Source: Clostridiales bacterium
GTDB taxonomy: Bacteria; Bacillota; Clostridia; Monoglobales; JAIRYP01
Direction: 5' to 3'
Length of the DNA: 64,000 nt
NCBI GenBank assembly: GCA_031267755.1
Contig: JAIRYP010000011.1
Location: 64,761-128,760, forward strand
In this document: one piece after another, positions 1 to 9,092 of the stretch
How positions within the stretch are numbered: the stretch's first letter is position 1
How the letters are laid out: every line of letters begins with the position of its first letter
Notes under the pieces: model-generated
The model's database searches: none
Seen by the model: only the letters and a program-made list of their open reading frames with translations
What the model was told of the DNA's origin: nothing
Program-made: the position numbers and the translations under genes

Positions 1-57
1 TCCTTCCACTCCGGAACCAGAAAACTTAATTTGTTTTAAAATATTAAAAAATAACAT
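1..57 (-). CDS. 5' end of an unidentified gene, cut by the window edge
   Basis: The first 19 codons of a minus-strand gene are present and read MLFFNILKQIKFSGSGVEG before the window ends. An ATG at 57-55 is preceded by AAAGGAGC at a spacing of about six bases, a strong ribosome binding site, so the start is well supported. The stretch is too short to identify a family. It would be transcribed away from the gap at 58-464. Confidence 0.55.
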   Translation of the reverse strand, partial: MLFFNILKQIKFSGSGVEG

Positions 58-464
58 TTTTTGCTCCTTTTATATTTTTGCTTTAACTCTTAAAACATCT
101 TTTATATATGTATGCTTAAAAATAAAAAATATGTAACAACAAAACTTTTCACTTTTTAATACTTAGCAATTATTGAAAATCTTATACCATTATATCTATT
201 GTTTTAATTTTTATATCTATTTACAAACGAATTTTGAATTACTTGTTAACGTTTTAATTTAAAAATATTCTTAGTTATTTATATAGACCAATATTTTAAA
301 CGCATTACTAAAATTTATTTGTCCTTTATTTTCTTTTCAAATCCATTTTCTAAGCACAATTAAAATTAAATTAAAAACTTCAAAAAGTCATTTCTAATAA
401 TTTCAAAATAAATTGTCACAAAAAACAATACAAATATAAATTAAATATAATTTTGAAAATATCA

Positions 465-587
465 AAAATTAACTTTATATTTCTTTAAAATTATACAAGC
501 ATTATTCTCACCAAAACCAAAAGAATTTGAAATTGCATAATTAATTTCTTTATATCTACCTAAATTTGGCACATAATCTAAATCACA
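465..587 (-). pseudogene. Decayed duplicate of the fabF 3' end
   Basis: These ~123 bp match the 3' end of the intact fabF at 2597-2720 with about six substitutions and one one-base indel. In the fabF frame it reads [16 protein letters not shown], then ends [16 protein letters not shown] where the intact gene has GGHNACIVLKKYIS. Homology stops abruptly at 587, where the orphan gene at 583-1563 begins. There is no upstream fabF sequence, so this is a 3' remnant of a second fabF copy. It forms one side of a direct repeat enclosing about 2 kb. The gap at 58-464 is AT-rich with no gene that I can support. Confidence 0.85.
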
Positions 588-1563
588 ATGAAACGCTCGA
601 TGAATCAAAATCAATCAAAGGACGTGAATAAAGTACCTCATTAAGTAAAAAATCTTTGCAAGAACGTGGTACCTCAGCTTGTTGATTAAGAAATTTCGAA
701 ATTGGCTCTCTTTTACGTTCCCATGGATTAGGACTCCATGGCGGCCTTTTATCCCAAAAAAACACTACCCATAATATGTAATCTTCTGCCAAAAAACCCT
801 TTTCTGCAGCGAATTGTCTTACTTCCTCTACAAATTTTTCTAATGAACGACCTGGATTCATTTGTCGTGATAATTCAATTTTAGGAAGCCAGGTTCTTCG
901 CATTGACTCTTCTTTTTTAGCCTGTTGTCTCTGTTCACACATTCTATAAAAAACCGATAATTTTGTTTCAATGATTGGTGCCGGTTTTTCCAGCCATTCA
1001 AACTCCTCAGGAATATTTTCAAGAGAACGTAAAGTTTTTAGTTTGAAAAAAAGTATAACAACCAAAAACCCCATTTCTTCACTTATTCTTCGTGAGTGAG
1101 TATCGTCATCAATCAACGAAATCAATCTGAGGGTTAAACCACCAACTCCTTTTTGCTGCAAATATTTCAAAAGTTCGAGAGATCCACGCTTAAAAAACTT
1201 CAGTTCACCTTTCACAAAATCTTTATCGAAAAATGAAAAAACTTCACTCCTCAAAGCATCAGGAAAATTATTGTCAGATATAAATTTATTATATCCAGCT
1301 TCTATTTGCACTGACCTTTTTTCTACGTCTTCAATTTTTTCCCCAATTAATTGAATTGCCAATCTTTTTTCATGTTTACTTAAATTTTGCAAAAAAACAA
1401 TAATCTCATCATTTCTCGACAATTTAAATTTCTTGCGATCAACATATGAAGATTTTAAAAACAATGTTGCTTGTTCATATATTTGTTTATAATAAAAATT
1501 CAAAGTTTCCTCTAAATGTAACGTAGCTGACACCGTTTTCTCCTTAATTTTCCCATTTTGCAT
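583..1563 (-). CDS. Orphan protein, 326 aa, unknown function
   Basis: I do not recognise this protein. It is charged and mostly helical, with a hydrophobic stretch near residues 165-180 ([14 protein letters not shown]) and a Trp/Pro-rich segment near the C-terminus ([17 protein letters not shown]). It has no signal peptide. I use the ATG at 1563; an in-frame TTG at 1587 is possible, and neither has a clear ribosome binding site. The last codons and the stop lie inside the fabF remnant, read in another frame, so the original C-terminus may have been replaced by recombination. The gene is alone between two copies of the fabF 3' end. It could be a passenger of an integrated segment or a gene in decay. 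Confidence 0.6.
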   Translation of the reverse strand: MQNGKIKEKTVSATLHLEETLNFYYKQIYEQATLFLKSSYVDRKKFKLSRNDEIIVFLQNLSKHEKRLAIQLIGEKIEDVEKRSVQIEAGYNKFISDNNFPDALRSEVFSFFDKDFVKGELKFFKRGSLELLKYLQQKGVGGLTLRLISLIDDDTHSRRISEEMGFLVVILFFKLKTLRSLENIPEEFEWLEKPAPIIETKLSVFYRMCEQRQQAKKEESMRRTWLPKIELSRQMNPGRSLEKFVEEVRQFAAEKGFLAEDYILWVVFFWDKRPPWSPNPWERKREPISKFLNQQAEVPRSCKDFLLNEVLYSRPLIDFDSSSVSL

Positions 1564-1587
1564 ATAAATACTACATTTACAAAACAA

Positions 1588-2596
1588 GTGATAATATTTA
1601 ACATTTTTTGTTTTTGATTACTTCTTTTCACCCACCATTTTTAAATTTTTCCGATAATCTATGAACGCAATAACTCACCTAAATTTTATAATAACTGTTT
1701 ACATTTGCCTTAAACTATATATCTACAATTGATTTGACTTATTTAACAATAAACTAAACTTCCCCATTTTTAAATCGTTTAAATTAGTTTCCTCTAATTA
1801 AAAAATTATATAACATTTGTTGAACAACTTCATTCTTTTATAATTGTAAAAACAAATTAATCAAAAATTTTTCTACAATTCTATTATTACTTAAAAAAAC
1901 TTGAACAGTTATTCCCTTCAACATGAAATATCATTTCTCACTGTTTTTCTAACAAGTTAAATGTAACAAAACCACAATACTTATTAATTTTCAAAAATAT
2001 TCATCATATTGCGAAATCCTTTCAAATAATGCGAAGAAACTTATTTTCACATTAAAAAAACAAATATTTTATTCCATTTCTAAAAATTTCTCATTAAGCG
2101 ACATTTTTAAACTTTTTAAACATAAAAACCTAAACTATTTAAAACATTCAGAATTTTTTATAATCTCTCTAATTTTTTTTAGATTTCGTTTTCGATCTTA
2201 TGTTCGCACTCAATAAGTGTCAGTTTCACCAATTCATTACCTTTATCATTTTTTAAATTTTGCAATAAAAAGGTTCAAATATTTTAAAACTTAGTGTCAT
2301 TTACTTAAAACTACTTCAATATTTTAATGTACCTCTGTATATAATTTTTTAAAGAATCTTTTTTCTCTTTAAGTAAAGGCGATTCATTGCTGTTTTTTGT
2401 TCAAATATATGACTAATTTCTAAAATACACTTTAAATTTTCAAAAACATTTCATCCTATTTTAACTTTTATATCATCCAAACTTTCTTGATTAGTGTTTT
2501 TTATAGACGCCGTTATTTTTCCTTTCTTAAAATTACTTTTTAATCTATTTAAAATTACATCTAACGTAAAAACAATTAAAATGAAAATTTACGTAT
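1588..2596. other. 1-kb gap with decayed coding-like segments
   Basis: No intact gene is visible. On the minus strand two stretches keep a protein-like composition: about 2270-2180 (LQNLKNDKGNELVKLTLIE, continuing to a TAA) and about 2590-2360 (LDVILNRLKSNFKKGKITAS, running through one TGA into NVFENLKCILEISHIFEQ). Stops and frame changes separate them. They may be relics of one or more genes, or chance openings in AT-rich DNA. The gap lies inside the region bracketed by the two fabF 3' ends. Confidence 0.4.
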
Positions 2597-2720
2597 AAAA
2601 TTAACTTATGTATTTCTTTAAAACTATACAAGCATTATGCCCGCCAAAACCAAAAGAGTTTGAAATTGCATAATTAATTTCTTTATATCTACCTAAATTT
2701 GGCACATAATCTAAATCACA
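2597..2720 (-). repeat. Direct repeat: intact-copy arm at the fabF 3' end
   Basis: This segment is about 94% identical to 465-587 in the same orientation. It covers the last ~40 codons of fabF and four bases beyond the stop. The two arms enclose 588-2596. A repeat at the 3' end of a gene that remains intact is the footprint expected when a DNA segment carrying its own fabF 3' end recombines into the gene, or when a partial tandem duplication later decays. No integrase gene is present between the arms. Confidence 0.8.
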
Positions 2721-3839
2721 TTCAGGATCAAACACTTCATAATTTATCGTGGGAGGCAAAAAATTTTCATTAATTGCAAACGCTGTAATTATCGTTTCTA
2801 TTGCTCCTGCTGCACCAAGAAGATGACCAGTCATCGATTTTGTAGAACTTATTGGAATCTCATAAGAATAATCGCCAAAAACTTTTTTTATGGCAATCGT
2901 TTCAGCTTTATCATTATGATGAGTTGAAGTTCCATGAGCATTTATGTAATCTATACTCTCGGGAGAAAGTTGAGCTTTTATCAAAGCGTTCGACATACAC
3001 CTCGCAGCACCTGAACCATCCTTAAGTGGAGCGGTTATATGATATGCATCGTTTGTTGATGAGTAACCAACAATTTCTGCAATTATGTCAGCATTCCGTT
3101 TCTTCGCATATTCAAGTTCTTCGATTATCAAAACACCAGCGCCATCTCCCATTACAAAACCATCTCTGTTAGCGTCAAAAGGTGAACACGCCTTACTTGC
3201 TTCCACATTTCTTGTGCTCATTGCTTTCATTGCACAAAAACCAATAAAAGGCAACATAGATACGGAAGCCTCAGCACCCCCGGCTATCATAACATCAGCA
3301 TCTCCTCTTGCTATTGTAAGCGCCGCCTGACCAACTGCGTCTGCGCCCGATGCGCATGCGGAAACTGTTGTTAAATTCATACCTTTAGCCCCAGTAAATA
3401 TTGAAACCTGTCCTGTACCCATATTTGAAATTAACATTGGTATAAAAAACGGGCTTACCCTATTTGGTCCTTTGATTAAGAAAGATTTGTATTGTTCCTC
3501 AAAAGTTGTAATTCCACCAATTCCCGAACCTATAATGACGCCAACTCTGTCACTGTTTTCATCATTCACAACAATTTTTGAATCTTCGACCGCCATTAAA
3601 GCTGCTGCAACCGCATATTGGACAAATAAATCCATACGCCTAGAATCTTTTTTCTCCATATAATTTGTCGGATCAAAATCCTTAACCTTGGCCGCAACTT
3701 TACATGGCAAATTTGAACTATCAAAAGTTGTAATTAAATCAACTCCACTTGTCCCACACTTTATGTTATCCCAAAACACTTCTTTTTTATTTCCCAAAGG
3801 CGTAACAACGCCGCAGCCTGTTATCACGGCTCTTTTCAT
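2601..3839 (-). CDS. fabF: 3-oxoacyl-[ACP] synthase II (FabF)
   Basis: This condensing enzyme extends acyl-ACP with malonyl-ACP in type II fatty acid synthesis in the cytosol. The protein (412 aa) is full length. The active-site Cys lies in TTVSACASGADAVGQA and the two catalytic His in NAHGTSTHHND and STKSMTGHLLGAAGA, with the closing loop NSFGFGGHNA. The start is the ATG at 3839, preceded by TTGGAGA; an ATG at 3851 lies upstream of that site and is unlikely. The acyl carrier gene acpP is 53 bp upstream and fabG before that, so the three form a fatty acid cluster. The GGHN loop differs slightly from the usual GGTN. A decayed copy of its 3' end lies at 465-587. Confidence 0.95.
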   Translation of the reverse strand: MKRAVITGCGVVTPLGNKKEVFWDNIKCGTSGVDLITTFDSSNLPCKVAAKVKDFDPTNYMEKKDSRRMDLFVQYAVAAALMAVEDSKIVVNDENSDRVGVIIGSGIGGITTFEEQYKSFLIKGPNRVSPFFIPMLISNMGTGQVSIFTGAKGMNLTTVSACASGADAVGQAALTIARGDADVMIAGGAEASVSMLPFIGFCAMKAMSTRNVEASKACSPFDANRDGFVMGDGAGVLIIEELEYAKKRNADIIAEIVGYSSTNDAYHITAPLKDGSGAARCMSNALIKAQLSPESIDYINAHGTSTHHNDKAETIAIKKVFGDYSYEIPISSTKSMTGHLLGAAGAIETIITAFAINENFLPPTINYEVFDPECDLDYVPNLGRYKEINYAISNSFGFGGHNACIVLKKYIS

Positions 3840-3892
3840 AAAAATCTCCAATTACAAACATTTGTCAATTATTATTCTCGAAAAACAAAACA

Positions 3893-4123
3893 TCATAATT
3901 TTTCTTTTATATAATTTACTGCATCACAAATTGTCAAAAGCTTTTCAGCTTCCTCATCAGCAATTTCAACATTAAATTCTTCTTCGAAACACATCAAAAG
4001 CTCTACAATATCTAAAGAATCAGCCTCTAAATCTTTTATAAAACATGCGTTCATTGTAACTTTTTCCTCTTCACAACCAAGTTGCTCAACAACTATTTCT
4101 TTAACCTTTTTGAATACATCCAT
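3893..4123 (-). CDS. acpP: Acyl carrier protein
   Basis: This is a 76-residue acidic four-helix protein of normal ACP length. The serine that receives the 4'-phosphopantetheine arm is in [13 protein letters not shown], the standard DSL motif at the start of helix II. It carries acyl chains between FabF, FabG and the other fatty acid enzymes. GGAAAGGG stands a few bases before the ATG at 4123. It lies between fabG (107 bp upstream) and fabF (53 bp downstream) on the same strand. Confidence 0.95.
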   Translation of the reverse strand: MDVFKKVKEIVVEQLGCEEEKVTMNACFIKDLEADSLDIVELLMCFEEEFNVEIADEEAEKLLTICDAVNYIKEKL

Positions 4124-4230
4124 TTTTACCCTTTCCCATACTCAATTTTCAATATATCAAATAAAATTTTGCTTATAATTCTTAACAAACATAAAAATAT
4201 CCAAGAAAATTAAGCAATACTTTTTGAATA

Positions 4231-4995
4231 TCACATATCAGTTCCACCGTCAACAGCTAACACTTGACCCGTTATATATTCTGCATTCGCTAAAAAATAG
4301 CAAGCATCAGCTATTTCTTCAGGCATCCCAAATCTTCCTAATGGAATTATTTTTTTATATTTTTCTTTAATTTCATCACTAAGTTTTTTCGTCATATCAG
4401 TATCTATAAAACCCGGTGATATAACATTACACCTCACATTTTTTCTTGCAACCTCTTTTGCAACAGATTTTGTAAATCCAAAAATTGCAGCTTTTGAAGC
4501 AGAATAATTTGCTTGACCAACATTTCCGGTATTTCCAACTATCGATGAAATATTTATTATACTACCTTTTTTTTGTTTCAACATTAATTTCAAAACCATT
4601 TTAGTACAATTAAACGTTCCTTTAAGATTTACCTTTATCACTTCATCCCATTCTTGTTCACTCATACGCACAATTAAATTATCACGAGTGATTCCAGCAT
4701 TATTTACTAAAACATCAATATTAATAAAGTTTTTTCTCGCATGTTCAATAAGGAGCTCAGAACTTTTCATATCCGAAATATCGCCTTTAAAATATGTACA
4801 CTTCACTCCAAATTGTTCTATTTCTTTACAAGTTTTAATTAACAATTCTTCATTTAAAGCATTTAAAACAATATTTGCACCATTTTTTGCAAATTTAACA
4901 GCAATCGCTTTACCAATTCCACGTGTTCCTCCAGTTACTATTGCGGTTTTACTTGTCAAATCAATTTTCCTCCACACATTAATGTTAACTCTCAT
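4231..4995 (-). CDS. fabG: 3-oxoacyl-[ACP] reductase (FabG)
   Basis: This short-chain dehydrogenase reduces 3-oxoacyl-ACP with NADPH after each FabF condensation. The 254-residue protein has the cofactor motif TGGTRGIGKAIA near residue 21, the NNAG motif, and the catalytic Ser and Tyr-x3-Lys in ISSIVGNTGNVGQANYSASK. The C-terminus (ITGQVLAVDGGTDM) is the family's usual end. Its ATG overlaps the TGA stop of aspS in an ATGA arrangement (4995-4992), which implies translational coupling. Coupling of an aminoacyl-tRNA synthetase to a fatty acid gene is compaction rather than a pathway link. Confidence 0.94.
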   Translation of the reverse strand: MRVNINVWRKIDLTSKTAIVTGGTRGIGKAIAVKFAKNGANIVLNALNEELLIKTCKEIEQFGVKCTYFKGDISDMKSSELLIEHARKNFINIDVLVNNAGITRDNLIVRMSEQEWDEVIKVNLKGTFNCTKMVLKLMLKQKKGSIINISSIVGNTGNVGQANYSASKAAIFGFTKSVAKEVARKNVRCNVISPGFIDTDMTKKLSDEIKEKYKKIIPLGRFGMPEEIADACYFLANAEYITGQVLAVDGGTDM

Positions 4996-6761
4996 TCTCT
5001 TAATTGTTCCAACACTAAATTTAAATCATCAAGTTGATTTTTGGACACAAAACACGGCGCGCCAGACATAATTTCAGACCCATTTTGAGCTTTCGGAAAG
5101 GAAATTACATCCCGAATTGAATTACTGCCAGACATAACCATCACAAGTCTATCAAGACCATAAGCAATGCCGCCATGTGGTGGAACCCCATATTTAAGAG
5201 CTTCAAGCATAAAACCAAAATCCTTTTCAATTTCATCGTTTGATAAATCAAGCATTTCAAATATTTTTTTCTGGAGAAAATAATCATTTATCCTTATGCT
5301 TCCGCCTGCAATTTCAAAACCATTTAACACTAAATCATATGCTTTAGATTTAATATTTTCAAATTTCTTATTTTCAAAATCTTCGCAGAGTGGAGCTGTA
5401 AAAGGGTGATGAGTTGCAATATATTTATTAACTCTTTCGCTATATTCAAAAAGTGGAAAATCAGTAACCCACAAAAAATTATACTTTTCTTTATCGACTA
5501 ACTCATTTTTCTTAGCAATTTCAATTCTAATATATCCAAGAACATTTTGAACAATTTTTTCTTCCCCAACCAAAATTAAAACTAAATCATTATCTTTGGT
5601 GCCCAAACGCTCACATAACTTTGATAATTCACTATTCTTTAAAAATTTTGCAACATTAGAACGAACATTTTCATCAAAAGCTACATATATAACATAACTT
5701 ACTCCTTGCAATTTTGAAAATTCTGTAAACTCTTCAATCGTTTTTCTAGTTATTTTTTTTGACAATCCTACAGCATTGATGGCCTTTATTTTTTTTCCAA
5801 CATATGCTGCATCTGAAAAGGTTTTAAACTCACTTTTTTTAAATATATCAGTAATATCATAAATTTGCATATCAAACCTTATATCTGGCTTATCTGTCCC
5901 ATATTTTTCTAAAGCAACATCAAATTTAAATCTTGGAAATGGCGTTTCAATTTCAATTTTTAATATTTTTTCAAATAAAGTTTTAATAAACTTCTCACTT
6001 ATTTCAATGATATTTTCAATGTTAACAAAAGATAATTCAATATCAATCTGTGTAAATTCAGGCTGCCTATCTGCCCGTAAATCTTCATCTCTAAAACATT
6101 TAACGATTTGAAAATATTTATCCATTCCAGCAACCATAAGTAGCTGTTTATAAATCTGCGGAGATTGGCTAAGTGCATAAAAATTATTTGGAATTATCCG
6201 ACTCGGAACTAAAAAATCACGCGCACCTCCAGGTGTACTTTTTATAAGAAAAGGTGTTTCAATTTCTAAAAAATTATCATCCCAAAAAAAGTTCCTTGTA
6301 AATTTACAAATATCACTTCTCAATTTCATTTTTTCTTGCATAATAGGTCTTCTTAAATCCAAATATCTATATTTCATTTTTAAAGTTTCATTTATTTCGA
6401 CATCTGATTTTATATAAAAAGGAGGAACAATAGATTCGCTAAACACAACAAGTTCACTCGCTCTGACCTCAACTTCACCAGTTTTCATTTTAACATTTTG
6501 ATTATTTTTTATTCTTGAAAAAACCTGGCCCTTTACTTTAATCACAAATTCACTCTTTAAACTTTCGGCTTTTTTAAATAATTCTTTTTCAACCACTTCA
6601 TTAAACATAACCTGAACTATTCCAGTTACGTCTCTGACTACCACAAAAATTATACTTCCAAGTTTTCTTACACTATTTACCCAACCATAAATTTCAACAT
6701 TTTCTCCCTCATTTTTTATACTCAATTCTCCACACATGTGAGTTCTTCTAAATTTTTCCAT
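4992..6761 (-). CDS. aspS: Aspartyl-tRNA synthetase
   Basis: This class II synthetase (589 aa, bacterial size) charges tRNA-Asp. It has the N-terminal OB-fold anticodon domain (HMCGELSIKNEGENVEIYGW), motif 2 (FRDEDLRADRQPEFTQIDIE), the bacterial GAD insertion in the middle and motif 3 near the end (GIAYGLDRLVMVMSG). The anticodon-domain loop reads RKLGS. The Leu matches the discriminating E. coli type rather than the His found in well-studied non-discriminating enzymes, which suggests this one charges only tRNA-Asp; that is inference from one position. hisS ends 13 bp upstream, so the two form an operon, and the 3' end is coupled to fabG. Confidence 0.96.
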   Translation of the reverse strand: MEKFRRTHMCGELSIKNEGENVEIYGWVNSVRKLGSIIFVVVRDVTGIVQVMFNEVVEKELFKKAESLKSEFVIKVKGQVFSRIKNNQNVKMKTGEVEVRASELVVFSESIVPPFYIKSDVEINETLKMKYRYLDLRRPIMQEKMKLRSDICKFTRNFFWDDNFLEIETPFLIKSTPGGARDFLVPSRIIPNNFYALSQSPQIYKQLLMVAGMDKYFQIVKCFRDEDLRADRQPEFTQIDIELSFVNIENIIEISEKFIKTLFEKILKIEIETPFPRFKFDVALEKYGTDKPDIRFDMQIYDITDIFKKSEFKTFSDAAYVGKKIKAINAVGLSKKITRKTIEEFTEFSKLQGVSYVIYVAFDENVRSNVAKFLKNSELSKLCERLGTKDNDLVLILVGEEKIVQNVLGYIRIEIAKKNELVDKEKYNFLWVTDFPLFEYSERVNKYIATHHPFTAPLCEDFENKKFENIKSKAYDLVLNGFEIAGGSIRINDYFLQKKIFEMLDLSNDEIEKDFGFMLEALKYGVPPHGGIAYGLDRLVMVMSGSNSIRDVISFPKAQNGSEIMSGAPCFVSKNQLDDLNLVLEQLRE

Positions 6762-6774
6762 TTATTTTAATCCC

Positions 6775-8058
6775 TTAAACAATCATTTTTAAAATTTTAT
6801 AAACATCATCTTTAATATTTGCAAAATTTAAAACAATTTCATTTTCGTTTTTTGTCTTCATATTTTTAATCTTTACTTTATTGCTTTCAATTTCTTTCTT
6901 ACCAATTACCATTACAAACTTACTCCCAATTTTATTCGCATATTTCATTTGAACCTTAACGCTTCTATTCATCAAATCCATTTCTGCAAAAATTCCATTC
7001 AAACGACACGCATAAACAACCTTTTGCGCAGCCATAATTTCCAAATCATTCATGCCAATAACAAATAACAACGGAGTTTTTTCTTCTAAAATTACTATGT
7101 TTTGTTTATATAAAACATGTATCAATCTTTCGATGCCAATACCAAAACCCATTCCACACGTTGAATTTCCGCCAAGTTCTTTAACCAATCCATTGTATCT
7201 TCCACCTCCACAAATAGAAAACTTAATCTCCTCAATATCACATATTATTTCAAAAACAGTTCTTGTATAATAATCAAGTCCTCTCACAATTTTTGAATCT
7301 ATTTGATATTTTACGCCTATATTCTCTAAATTTTTTTTAACATTTTCAAAATGAAAAAGACAATCTTCGCAAAGATTTTTTATCATCTTTGGAGAATTGT
7401 CAATTATCTCTCTATTTAAATTCTCAAAACATTTTTTGCAATCCAAAATTCTCATTGGATTTTTATTAATTCTAGTTTTGCAATTACTACATAAATTATC
7501 TATATATTTTCCAAAATAATCCTTTAATTTGATTTTATAAACATCTCGACAATTCTCACATCCTATGCTGTTTATAAGTAATATTAAATTTTTAATACCA
7601 AGACTCTCAAGAAAAAAATATGAAAGTGAAATAACCTCACTGTCGCAAATAGCTTGTTCAGACCCTAAATTTTCAACTCCAAACTGATGAAACTCTCTAA
7701 GTCTTCCAATTTGTGGCCTTTCATAACGATAACATGGTGTTATATAATACAATTTATTTGATTTTGCATCATATTGCATATTATTTTCTATGTAACATCT
7801 AACAATGCTTGCTGTGCCCTCAGGCTTCAAAGTCATACTTCTTTGGCCTTTATCTAAAAACGTATACATCTCTTTTTGAACTATATCGGCATTATTGCCT
7901 ATTCCACGCAAAAAAACCTCCGTTCTTTCAAAAAGCGGAGTTCGTATTTCTTTATATCCGAAATTTTGGCAAATATTATGAAAACTATTTTCAACATTTT
8001 GCCAAACATGACTAACATTTGGCAATATATCTTCAGTACCTCTCGGTCTATTAAACAT
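6775..8058 (-). CDS. hisS: Histidyl-tRNA synthetase
   Basis: This class II synthetase (427 aa) charges tRNA-His. It shows motif 2 (PCYRYERPQIGRLREFHQFG), the histidine-binding signatures RGLDYYTRTVFE and GGGRYNGLVKELGG, and motif 3 (GFGIGIERL), followed by the C-terminal anticodon domain. Between motif 2 and the histidine site there are several CxxC pairs (CENC, CSNC, CKKC, CEDC), a zinc-ribbon-like insert region seen in Gram-positive HisRS. The ATG at 8058 has GAAGGT before it. The gene leads the hisS-aspS-fabG-acpP-fabF run. The 69 bp in front are too short for a T-box. Confidence 0.96.
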   Translation of the reverse strand: MFNRPRGTEDILPNVSHVWQNVENSFHNICQNFGYKEIRTPLFERTEVFLRGIGNNADIVQKEMYTFLDKGQRSMTLKPEGTASIVRCYIENNMQYDAKSNKLYYITPCYRYERPQIGRLREFHQFGVENLGSEQAICDSEVISLSYFFLESLGIKNLILLINSIGCENCRDVYKIKLKDYFGKYIDNLCSNCKTRINKNPMRILDCKKCFENLNREIIDNSPKMIKNLCEDCLFHFENVKKNLENIGVKYQIDSKIVRGLDYYTRTVFEIICDIEEIKFSICGGGRYNGLVKELGGNSTCGMGFGIGIERLIHVLYKQNIVILEEKTPLLFVIGMNDLEIMAAQKVVYACRLNGIFAEMDLMNRSVKVQMKYANKIGSKFVMVIGKKEIESNKVKIKNMKTKNENEIVLNFANIKDDVYKILKMIV

Positions 8059-8127
8059 GTTTACCTTCTATAATAGACTACAAAACTATAAATTAAAATA
8101 TAATTTTAAATCAATAGTTCAATAAAC

Positions 8128-8895
8128 TTAATTTAAATAATTTGATGAAAAATAATTCATAGGTTTCTGCACTTCGCCATTTTTTATGAACTCAAAATGC
8201 AAATGAGGTGGATCCGCACACTCAAAGGATGAACTACTACCCACACCACCTATTATATCTCCAGTTTTAACTTTTTTACCAATTTCAATAAAATTTATAT
8301 CCTGCAAATTTGAATAAACAGTATTTAAGCCATTTCCGTGATTCAAAACTAAAGTTATCCCAAGCTCGTCTGATTGATAAATTTTCTCAACTAAACCATC
8401 TCTGGCCGCTTTCACTGGAGTTCCGATTGCACACTCAATATCAATTCCGTTATGAGTTCTCCAATCGTCCAAAGTTTTTGAGTAAACTAAATCGTCAAGT
8501 GAACACTCTTTTATTATTTGACCTGAAACTGGCAAAACAAAACCATCATCATAAATTTCTTTAACTTTTTTTGAAGAACTATCAGAAATTTCTTTCAATG
8601 TTGCACTATCATTATTCAAAAAGAATGAATTTTCTTCAATTTCATTAGAATTAAAACCGATTTCAACGCCTTCATCCATAAAACCAAAATCTTCTTCAAC
8701 ATCTTGTTTATTTTCTGTAACAGTTTTTTTTAGCTTTTTGTTTTCGCTAATTTTAATATTGGTTTTAAACTTCATAAAAAAACCAAAAGAAAACAAAAAA
8801 ATAAATAATAAAACAGAAAAAATTACCCCTTTTAAATAACCTGCACTCGAAACTTCATTAATTTCATCTTTACCTTTAATCGATTCATCTTCCAA
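8128..8895 (-). CDS. spoIIQ: SpoIIQ-like LytM (M23) forespore membrane protein
   Basis: The protein (255 aa from this start) has one membrane helix at about residues 21-41, an acidic linker and a C-terminal M23/LytM domain. The metal ligands look intact: HNGID in DWRTHNGIDI and the HxH in PPHLHFEF. SpoIIQ sits in the forespore membrane and meets SpoIIIAH across the intermembrane space during engulfment; clostridial forms keep the zinc site that Bacillus has lost. The TTG at 8895 follows GGGGGTG and is favoured; the frame stays open to a TTG at 8955 with no binding site. A generic LytM endopeptidase is the alternative, but DWRTHNGID and the other sporulation genes favour SpoIIQ. Confidence 0.75.
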   Translation of the reverse strand: MEDESIKGKDEINEVSSAGYLKGVIFSVLLFIFLFSFGFFMKFKTNIKISENKKLKKTVTENKQDVEEDFGFMDEGVEIGFNSNEIEENSFFLNNDSATLKEISDSSSKKVKEIYDDGFVLPVSGQIIKECSLDDLVYSKTLDDWRTHNGIDIECAIGTPVKAARDGLVEKIYQSDELGITLVLNHGNGLNTVYSNLQDINFIEIGKKVKTGDIIGGVGSSSSFECADPPHLHFEFIKNGEVQKPMNYFSSNYLN

Positions 8896-8915
8896 ACACA
8901 AACACCCCCAAAAGG

Positions 8916-8944
8916 AATTGTTTGCATTATTTGAAAAATTATAC
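8916..8944 (-). promoter_or_regulatory. Candidate sigma-F-type promoter before spoIIQ
   Basis: GTATA (8944-8940) is followed after 14 bases by GCAAACAATT (8925-8916). This resembles the sigma-F consensus GYWTA and GGNRANANTW. spoIIQ is a classic sigma-F target, and sigG has the same arrangement with the same spacing. A weakness is that transcription would start close to the ribosome binding site at 8909-8905, leaving almost no leader. Confidence 0.35.
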
Positions 8945-9092
8945 CAATAAAACAAATAAAAGTATTTTAATATTCGAAATATTACTTTATCTAAAAATTA
9001 AAAAGTAAAAACAAAAAACAGCATTTTAACTTATTTCAACAAAATCTATCATACTTTCATTATTAAAACGAAAGCTCATGTTTACTATTGTA

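Noticed and set aside
2360-2596. TGA read as tryptophan, making a longer gene in the gap
   Set aside because: Well-identified proteins here use TGG for Trp, and TGA ends genes such as aspS and the 716-aa gene, so a code change is not supported.
3085-3330. Open frames antisense to fabF, rpoB, rpoC and other core genes
   Set aside because: They are shadows of conserved coding sequence, without binding sites and with no sensible protein pattern.
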